Below are positions 58,421 to 64,000 of a DNA stretch of 64,000 nucleotides, piece after piece; position 1 is the stretch's first letter; every line of letters starts with the position of its first letter. Where the stretch lies: NCBI GenBank assembly GCA_963700955.1, contig CAVOZH010000003.1:124001-188000 (forward strand). Direction: 5' to 3'. The translations under genes were made by a program, and so were the position numbers. The notes beneath the pieces were generated by a model, which was not told where the DNA came from, ran no database searches, and saw only the letters and a program-made list of their open reading frames with translations. Source of the DNA: Nocardioides_C sp963700955. GTDB lineage: Bacteria > Actinomycetota > Actinomycetes > Propionibacteriales > Nocardioidaceae.

Positions 58421-58750
58421 ACGAGATCACCCCGCTTCCAGGTTGCGAGTCAGGACGGGGACGTGCCAGGAGCGAAGGTCCCGGGTCAGCCGGTCAGGGT
58501 CACGACCTCGAGGGTGAGCTCGTCGACCTGAGAGCGGCCGCTGTCAAGAGAAGTCCGCTCCGGGCGCTCAAACCTGCCGCTGTGGGACGGATAGTGCGTG
58601 CCGCCTTTCGACTGAAAAGTGGTCTGTACGTCCCTCAAGGTGCGGTTTGGGTATGCCGAGGGGGTGGCATTTTCTCTGCGACGGGGGCATATGCGAACTC
58701 CCTTCGGACTTCGCCCTCCCTGCCGTCGAGACCCTGGTTGGTGGTTCACC
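58421..58750 (+). other. 330-nt upstream region of the SH3-domain gene
   Basis: No convincing gene. It is AT-richer than average from 58600 to 58700. A small hairpin (ATGCC 58653-58657 with GGCAT 58666-58670) is followed by TTTTCTCT, a weak terminator or leader structure. I compared it mentally with ydaO/c-di-AMP riboswitches, which precede wall-hydrolase genes in actinobacteria, but could not find their conserved core. Confidence 0.4.
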
Positions 58751-59692
58751 GTGGCGCGTCCTCGCCACAAGCACGTCCTCCGCAAGCCCTATCGCCGTCG
58801 ACTGGTCCGCCTGGGTCTCGCAGCCTCAGCGGTTCTGGCTCTCGGCACCCCCGCTACCGCGGTCGTCTGGCCCGACGAGCAACCCGTTGCGGCCACCCCC
58901 GTGATCAAGGCGAAGCCGGTCCGGGTCCGCACCACTCCCGTGCCCATGCGGGTGGCGCCCATCGCCCGCGCCGAGGCCCGCGTGCGACTCGAGGAGAAGC
59001 CACCGGAGGTCGTCGACCACAAGTTCGCCACGGCGCCGCTGAACGTCAGGACTGAGCCCTCCGAGAAAGCACGCCTGCTCGACGTGCTGGCGTCCTACCA
59101 GAAGATCGGCGTCTCGGGTGAGACCAAGGGGGAGTGGGCCGAGGTCGTCCTCGACGGGAAGTCGCGGTGGGTGCACAGGGCCTACCTCGCCGACAGCAAG
59201 CCGAAGCCCGAGCGGAAGCCGGCAGATCCCGCTCCCAGCCAGGACCCCACGCCGACGACGGCCTCTCCGGAGCCGACGCCGACGCCTGCCCCGGAGCCCA
59301 CGCCGTCGGCACCGACACAGGCAGGTCTTTCCACGGCAGCCTGCGCCACGGGCTCGGAGGTCGAGAGCGGCCTGGTCGCGGGCGCGGTCACCGTGCACCG
59401 GGCGGTCTGCGCGGCGTTCCCGCAGGTGACGTCGTACGGCGGCCTCCGCCCGGGTGACACCGGTGATCACGGGACCGGCCACGCACTCGACATCATGATC
59501 TCGGACTCCGCTACAGGGGACCAGATCGCGGAGTGGGCCCGTGCCAACGCCTCCGCCCTGGGAGTGAGCCAGGTGATCTGGGCGCAGCGGATCTGGACCG
59601 TCCAGCGCAACAGTGAGGGGTGGCGGGCGATGGAGGACCGGGGGTCGGCCACAGCGAACCACTACGACCACGTCCACGTCACGGTCTACTGA
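58751..59692 (+). CDS. Secreted SH3-domain protein with D-Ala-peptidase-like C-terminus
   Basis: 313 residues from GTG 58751 (start uncertain; ATG 58691 would add 20). Arg/Lys-rich N-terminus and one hydrophobic signal (LGLAASAVLALGTPATAVV). A bacterial SH3 domain (ATAPLNVRTEPSEKARLLDV, WVHRAYLA) binds peptidoglycan. A Pro/Thr/Glu-rich linker follows (about 180-220), then a C-terminal domain with TSYGGLRPGD, HGTGHALDIM and NHYDHVHVTVY. The last pattern, with H...D...HxH, is that of M15-type/ARB-07466-like wall domains. Probably a wall-binding secreted protein; catalytic activity unproven. Confidence 0.78.
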   Translation: MARPRHKHVLRKPYRRRLVRLGLAASAVLALGTPATAVVWPDEQPVAATPVIKAKPVRVRTTPVPMRVAPIARAEARVRLEEKPPEVVDHKFATAPLNVRTEPSEKARLLDVLASYQKIGVSGETKGEWAEVVLDGKSRWVHRAYLADSKPKPERKPADPAPSQDPTPTTASPEPTPTPAPEPTPSAPTQAGLSTAACATGSEVESGLVAGAVTVHRAVCAAFPQVTSYGGLRPGDTGDHGTGHALDIMISDSATGDQIAEWARANASALGVSQVIWAQRIWTVQRNSEGWRAMEDRGSATANHYDHVHVTVY

Positions 59693-59752
59693 TCGCCCGG
59701 CGACCGAGCGCCTGATCCACGCTCGGGCCGGCACCGGCGGCCGGGTCGGAGG

Positions 59753-60547
59753 CTAACCCCCTGCGATGCCCCGGACCGCCAAGGCCCTGGCCGTCAAGGG
59801 GATCGACCCGTCGGGTCCCGAGGGCAGCCGGGCGCGCAGCAGCTCGCGGAGCGCACGGCGGTCCTCCGCGGTGAGCGATGCGGCGTACCCGGGTGCCGGA
59901 CCCTGACCGCCGAGGAACGGCCTCCAGTAGTCGTCGAAGCCGGCGAACACGGTGGGCACCTCGATCGCCCGGACCGTCACGTCGGCAAGCCCGGCACCCC
60001 TCCACAGCTCGGCCAGGCTGTCCGGCCGGCAGAGCGGGAAACGGCGACCCTCGTCCAGCTCGACCGCGGCAGGGTCGAGGGCGGCAGCGCAGTCCCAGAA
60101 GTACCGCATCATGGCCATTCCCTCGGCGTAGTCCCAGACATAGGCAGCGGCTACGCCGCCGGAGGTGGCCACCCGGGCGAGCTCAGCCGCGGCGCTGCGC
60201 GGTTCCGGGACGAAGTTAAGTGTCAGTCCGCTGACGACGGCGTCGAGACGTCGGCTGGGGAGCGGCAGCGACTGGGCGTCGGCGGCGCAGAAGGTCGACC
60301 GCGTGTCAGCGATGAGGGCACGAGCATGGGCCAGGAATCCCTCGGACGTGTCCACGCCGATCACCTGAGCGGGACTCGCCAGGTCGAGGACGGCGGCCGT
60401 CAGCGCTCCGGTGCCGCAGCCCACATCGAGCCAACGACCACCTCCTGGCAGGTCCAGCCAGTGCAGGAACGCTTCGGCGACGGGGCGACTCCACCGCCCG
60501 ACGTACGCCTCATACGAGTCGCCGAGGGCCCACACGTCGTGCACCAT
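59753..60547 (-). CDS. Class I SAM-dependent methyltransferase
   Basis: 264 residues. WLDVGCGTGALTAAVL (40-55) is the SAM-binding motif I; VIGVDTSEGFLAHAR, DAQSLPLPSRRLDAVVSGLTLNF and VATSGGVAAAYVWDY follow the methyltransferase-11 pattern of UbiE-like small-molecule enzymes. ATG 60547 is fixed by TATCGT six nucleotides upstream; the large in-frame extension above is antisense to the monooxygenase. Substrate unknown. Confidence 0.88.
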   Translation of the reverse strand: MVHDVWALGDSYEAYVGRWSRPVAEAFLHWLDLPGGGRWLDVGCGTGALTAAVLDLASPAQVIGVDTSEGFLAHARALIADTRSTFCAADAQSLPLPSRRLDAVVSGLTLNFVPEPRSAAAELARVATSGGVAAAYVWDYAEGMAMMRYFWDCAAALDPAAVELDEGRRFPLCRPDSLAELWRGAGLADVTVRAIEVPTVFAGFDDYWRPFLGGQGPAPGYAASLTAEDRRALRELLRARLPSGPDGSIPLTARALAVRGIAGG

Positions 60548-60553
60548 AGGGCG

Positions 60554-60559
60554 ACGATA
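60554..60559 (-). promoter_or_regulatory. -10 element (TATCGT) for methyltransferase gene
   Basis: Minus-strand TATCGT, CGCCCT, ATG 60547. Confidence 0.55.
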
Positions 60560-60673
60560 CGACTGCTGGGCCGTGCCAGGAGGTGCACCGCCCACCCGAC
60601 ATGGCGGACCCGGTGTCCCCGGTCGGTACGGTTCACTCCACACCGACGTTGTCCCTGAGCGGAGGGCGGCACC

Positions 60674-62170
60674 ATGGCACTCGAGCACGTCGACGTACTC
60701 GTCGTCGGCGCCGGCCTCTCCGGAATCGGCGCCGCCTGTCACCTTCAGGACGAGTGCCCGGGCCGGACCTTCGCGATCCTCGAGGCAAGGGACGCGATCG
60801 GGGGCACCTGGGACCTGTTCCGCTACCCCGGCGTCCGCTCGGACTCCGACATGTTCACACTCGGCTACGGGTTCCGGCCCTGGACACAGCCCAAGGCGAT
60901 CGCCGACGGCGCCTCCATCCGTGCCTACATCGAGGACACCGCTCGCGAGCGCGGCGTGGACCGGGCGATCCGGTTCAACCACCGGGTCGTTCGCGCCGAG
61001 TGGTCCAGCGACGATGCTCTTTGGACCGTGACGGCCGAGAGGACGGACACCGGCGAGACCGCCGTGCTGACCTGCTCGTTCCTGTCGGTCTGCTCGGGCT
61101 ACTACCGGTACGACGAGGGCTACACCCCGCAGTTCCCCGGCATCGAGCGCTTCACCGGGCGGGTCGTCCATCCCCAGCACTGGCCCGAGGACCTCGACTA
61201 CGCCGGCACGAAGGTGGTCGTCATCGGGAGCGGCGCGACGGCCGTGACGCTGGTCCCGTCGATGGCCCAGGAGGCCGGCCACGTCACGATGCTCCAGCGG
61301 TCGCCGAGCTACGTGGCCTCCTTGCCGGCGCACGACCCGCTCGCGGACCTGCTGCGTCGGCGGCTGCCTGCGCGGGCGGCGTACCCCCTGGTGCGATGGA
61401 AGAACGTCCTGGTGTCGATGGCGATCTTCCAGCTGAGCCGCCGTCGGCCCGTGCTGATGAAGTCGATGCTGCGCAAGGGCGCGCTGAAGCTGCTGCCCGA
61501 GGGCTACGACGTGGACACGCACTTCGCCCCGACGTACGACCCGTGGGACCAGCGGCTGTGCCTGGTGCCCGACGGGGACCTGTTCAAGGCGATCCGCAGC
61601 GGCCGGGCCTCGATCGTGACGGACCGGATCGAGACGTTCACCGAGGGCGGCATCCGGCTCGAGTCGGGCGAGGAGCTCGACGCGGACCTCGTGGTCACCG
61701 CCACCGGGCTGAACCTGCTGGCGATCGGGGGCATGACGCTCGCTGTCGACGGACGCGACGTCGACCTCGCGCAGACCGTCTCCTACAAGGGGATGATGCT
61801 CTCCGGGGTACCCAACTTCTCGCTGACCCTCGGCTACACCAACGCGTCCTGGACGTTGAAGGCCGACCTCGTCGCGCACTACGTGTGCCGACTGCTGGAC
61901 CACATGGGGGCCAACGGCTACCAGGTGGCCGAGGCCGTCGTGCCCGAGGAGGCGGAGTCGTGGGAGACGATCCCGTTGATCGACCTTCAGTCGGGATACG
62001 TGCTGCGCAGCGTCGACAAGCTGCCGAGGCAGGGCCCCGCCGCGCCGTGGCGGCTCTACCAGAACTACCCGAGGGACGTGCGGCTGATGCGCCGCGGGCC
62101 TCTGGAGGACGACGGCATCCGGTTCAGCAGGGTCACGTCAGGTCCCGCGGGGTCCGAAGCAGCGGGCTGA
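60674..62170 (+). CDS. FAD-dependent Baeyer-Villiger-type monooxygenase, EthA-like
   Basis: 498 residues. FAD motif VVGAGLSGIGAACHL (10-24), the Baeyer-Villiger fingerprint FTGRVVHPQHWP (160-171) and NADPH motif VVVIGSGATAVTL (about 179-191) are all intact. TNASWTLKADL and RVTMLQRSPSY-type stretches resemble M. tuberculosis EthA, which oxidises ketones and activates thioamide drugs. ATG has GGAGGG upstream. Physiological substrate unknown. Overlaps the convergent kinase by 38 nt. Confidence 0.92.
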   Translation: MALEHVDVLVVGAGLSGIGAACHLQDECPGRTFAILEARDAIGGTWDLFRYPGVRSDSDMFTLGYGFRPWTQPKAIADGASIRAYIEDTARERGVDRAIRFNHRVVRAEWSSDDALWTVTAERTDTGETAVLTCSFLSVCSGYYRYDEGYTPQFPGIERFTGRVVHPQHWPEDLDYAGTKVVVIGSGATAVTLVPSMAQEAGHVTMLQRSPSYVASLPAHDPLADLLRRRLPARAAYPLVRWKNVLVSMAIFQLSRRRPVLMKSMLRKGALKLLPEGYDVDTHFAPTYDPWDQRLCLVPDGDLFKAIRSGRASIVTDRIETFTEGGIRLESGEELDADLVVTATGLNLLAIGGMTLAVDGRDVDLAQTVSYKGMMLSGVPNFSLTLGYTNASWTLKADLVAHYVCRLLDHMGANGYQVAEAVVPEEAESWETIPLIDLQSGYVLRSVDKLPRQGPAAPWRLYQNYPRDVRLMRRGPLEDDGIRFSRVTSGPAGSEAAG

Positions 62171-63002
62171 GATGGGGCGTCGCCAGCGCCGTGCTCGCCT
62201 GCCGAGCACCCGCTCTCAGGGCGCTCGGCACATCGGCGTCGTCGAGGACGGCTGACAGGAACCCGGCCATGAACGCGTCCCCGGCGCCGTTGGTGTCGAC
62301 CACCTCGCGCACGGGGACCGCGGCCACCTCGTGCACGGTGTGGTCCGCGTCGACGGCGATCGCGCCGCTCTTGCCGAGGGTGCAGACGACGAGGCGGGCC
62401 GGCCCCCGGTCCACGGTCGCGTGCATGAACTCGAGCGGTCGCGCCAGCCCGTCGTCGTTCATGAACACGTAGTCGGCGCGGTCTATCCAGGGCTGGTGGA
62501 ACTCGGCCCGGCCGTCGTAGTCGTGGATGTCGGTCCAGATGGGGGCAGGGGCCGAAGCCGCGACGTCGAGCAGGTCACGCGAGCGCGCCGAGAGGTCGAG
62601 CACGATCGCCTTCGCGTCCGAGAGCTCCGAGGCAAGGGTGCCGGCAGGGCGCGCCGCGACTGGGCCTGGCAGGTCGAGGTAGATCGAGACGCGACGGCCG
62701 TCGGGATCCATCAGGTTGACGTGTCGTTCGCTGCGTCCGGGAACGACGTCGAGCGACAACGGCACACCCGCAGCCACAAGCGAGCTCTCGATGTGCGTCG
62801 CACGCTCGTCCGTGCCCACGACGGTGTGGAGAAGGACCGAACGGCCGAGAGCGACGAGGTGGAGCGCCTTGCCGGCAGAGGTGCCGCCGACGGTCTCGTA
62901 GCTCGAGGTCGCGAACCGTGTGTGGGGTTCGGCGGCCGGAAGCGAGTCGACGTTGACGATCAGGTTCCACGACGCCGGTCCGCAGACCACTGTCTCGGCC
63001 AT
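62133..63002 (-). CDS. PfkB-family carbohydrate kinase
   Basis: 289 residues. N-terminal VCGPASWNLIVNVDSLP replaces the usual first PfkB signature, GGTSAGKALHL (39-49) is the sugar-binding Gly-Gly region, and DTNGAGDAFMAGF (about 240-252) is the second signature with catalytic Asp and the anion hole. It phosphorylates a sugar or nucleoside (ribokinase/adenosine kinase type); the substrate is not evident. GGGGGAGG lies upstream of ATG 63002. Confidence 0.88.
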   Translation of the reverse strand: MAETVVCGPASWNLIVNVDSLPAAEPHTRFATSSYETVGGTSAGKALHLVALGRSVLLHTVVGTDERATHIESSLVAAGVPLSLDVVPGRSERHVNLMDPDGRRVSIYLDLPGPVAARPAGTLASELSDAKAIVLDLSARSRDLLDVAASAPAPIWTDIHDYDGRAEFHQPWIDRADYVFMNDDGLARPLEFMHATVDRGPARLVVCTLGKSGAIAVDADHTVHEVAAVPVREVVDTNGAGDAFMAGFLSAVLDDADVPSALRAGARQASTALATPHLSPLLRTPRDLT

Positions 63003-63037
63003 GTCGCCTCCCCCTCACACGTGGTCCGATGGAACGG

Positions 63038-63922
63038 TCAGTCCTGCCAGGGATAGAACGGCGGCATGTCCGACGTACGACCGGTGAACTCGGGGGCGCG
63101 CTTGTCGAGGAAGGCGGCGACGCCCTCCTTGCCGTCGCCGATGCTCGTGTAGAACATCGCGAGCGAGTCGACCCGGTGCGCCTCGACGGGATGCGGCTGC
63201 GCGGCGTTGCGGTACATCATCTGCCGGGCGAGCGCCGTCGCCACGGGGGAGCGGTGCCGGGTGAACCGGCGGGCGAGGTCGTACGCCGCATCGAGCAGCT
63301 CGTCCTCCGGATGCACCGACCGGACCAGCCCTCCCTCGTGGGCCTCCTCCGCCCCCAGGATGTCGGCGCTGTAGACCCACTCGAGCGCGCGGCTGATCCC
63401 GACGATCCGCGGCAGGAACCATGACGAGGTTGCCTCCGGGACGATGCCGAGCTTGCCGAAGACGAAACCGATCCGGGCGCGCTCGGAGGCCAGCCGCACG
63501 TCCATCGGCAGCGTCATGGTCGCGCCGATGCCGACCGCGGCCCCGTTGATCGCACCGATGACAGGCTTGGTGCAGCGGTACGTCGCGAGTGCGACCCGGC
63601 CTCCGGTGTCCCGGACTCCTTGGACGATCTCAGGGTCGTCGAGCCGCTCGAGCATGTCCGCCATGGTCGGCTCCTGCGACTCGTCGAGGCCGAACACGTT
63701 GCCGCCGACGGAGAGGTCCATTCCCGCGCAGAACGCACGCCCGCGGCCGGTGACGACGATCGCGGCCACCTCGTCGTCGAGGCTGGCCCGGTCGTAGGCG
63801 TCGACGAGCTCGTCGGCCATCTCAACGGTGAACGCGTTGAGCTGGTCGGGTCGGTCGAGCGTCAGGGTGAGGATGCCGTCGGCGACGCTGTAGTCGAGCG
63901 TGGCGTAGGCCGGCCCGCTCAC
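63038..63922 (-). CDS. Enoyl-CoA hydratase/isomerase family protein
   Basis: 294-residue crotonase-fold enzyme. GRGRAFCAGMDLSVGG (oxyanion loop 1), KPVIGAINGAAVGIGATM (loop 2) and FGKLGIVPEATSSWFLPRIVG, which holds a Glu in the catalytic region, are present. The extra C-terminal helices (HPVEAHRVDS...FLDKRAPEFTGRT) are normal for this family. GTG 63922 overlaps the stop of the gene upstream as GTGA. Together with that gene it likely belongs to an acyl-CoA degradation operon that continues beyond the window. Confidence 0.93.
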   Translation of the reverse strand: MSGPAYATLDYSVADGILTLTLDRPDQLNAFTVEMADELVDAYDRASLDDEVAAIVVTGRGRAFCAGMDLSVGGNVFGLDESQEPTMADMLERLDDPEIVQGVRDTGGRVALATYRCTKPVIGAINGAAVGIGATMTLPMDVRLASERARIGFVFGKLGIVPEATSSWFLPRIVGISRALEWVYSADILGAEEAHEGGLVRSVHPEDELLDAAYDLARRFTRHRSPVATALARQMMYRNAAQPHPVEAHRVDSLAMFYTSIGDGKEGVAAFLDKRAPEFTGRTSDMPPFYPWQD

Positions 63923-64000
63923 TGGCGCAGTCCCGAGGGCTGGCAGAGGTCCTTCGTGATGTCCTTGGTCTTGTCCTCCTGGATCAGGTGGAACATCTGC
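63919..64000 (-). CDS. C-terminal fragment of an unidentified gene
   Basis: Last 26 codons of a minus-strand gene entering from the right edge, ending in ITKDLCQPSGLRQ with TGA overlapping the enoyl-CoA hydratase GTG. Overlap and frame make it a real gene end. The fragment is too short to identify. Confidence 0.6.
   Translation of the reverse strand, partial: QMFHLIQEDKTKDITKDLCQPSGLRQ

Noticed and set aside
58421..58750. ydaO-type c-di-AMP riboswitch
   Set aside because: The conserved core could not be found by eye; kept only as an unexplained leader.

Overview
The window is about 64 kb of very GC-rich DNA, densely packed with single-copy metabolic genes on both strands. The gene content points to an actinobacterium, most likely Nocardioides-like: a nucleoside ABC importer, acyl-CoA carboxylase with a small epsilon chain, an LpdA-type quinone reductase, a SpoIID/LytB protein with LGFP repeats, and many GTG starts. 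The order resembles the Mycobacterium tuberculosis sdh-cdd-deoA-add-pgm-deoD-lpdA-accA3-maf-accE-accD5-birA-purK-purE-fadE25 region, partly shuffled. That comparison is from memory, not from a search. I saw no phage, IS element, CRISPR array, tRNA or rRNA.

Layout. 1-1088: sdhCDA on the minus strand, with sdhA cut by the window edge. 1324-4207: a methylmalonyl-CoA mutase catalytic chain without its cobalamin domain, then an M20 amidohydrolase. 4374-12384: a nucleoside uptake and breakdown operon: binding lipoprotein, ATPase, two permeases, cytidine deaminase, an embedded cytochrome P450, and thymidine phosphorylase. 12377-16690: MaoC hydratase, cupin plus adenosine deaminase, a binding-protein/VWA fusion, and a uridine-kinase-like protein. 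16748-25241: deoxyribose-phosphate aldolase with two aldehyde dehydrogenase chains (the short one frameshifted), a PH-domain membrane protein, a phosphopentomutase/phosphoglucomutase, HEAT and SRPBCC proteins, an epimerase and purine nucleoside phosphorylase. Together these convert imported nucleosides to bases, sugar phosphates, glyceraldehyde-3-phosphate and acetaldehyde/acetate.

25279-30044: a cyclotransferase-like protein, LpdA, a Gly-rich membrane protein and a SpoIID/LytB protein. 30139-35335: pyruvate carboxylase and the acyl-CoA carboxylase alpha chain. 35534-38166: a reductase, a LiuR-like MerR regulator and a divergent acyl-CoA dehydrogenase with an inverted repeat between them. 38200-41428: GtrA, two rhodanese lipoproteins, a STAS protein and a PAS/GAF/ANTAR regulator. 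41554-43862: Maf and a DUF885 protein. 43908-49784: envelope glycosylation genes. 49693-56218: accE (frameshifted), accD, birA, a PH protein, an adenylate cyclase, an orphan winged-helix protein, purK and purE. 56258-64000: a CoA-binding protein, an acyl-CoA dehydrogenase, an SH3 secreted protein, a methyltransferase, a Baeyer-Villiger-type monooxygenase, a PfkB kinase and an enoyl-CoA hydratase.

Across the window, 19 gene starts have a TANNNT hexamer 6-8 nt upstream and no ribosome-binding site. This is the layout of leaderless actinobacterial transcripts, and I used it to choose many starts. Several perfect palindromes next to these promoters look like operators. Two single-base frameshifts (short aldehyde dehydrogenase, accE) need read-level checking.
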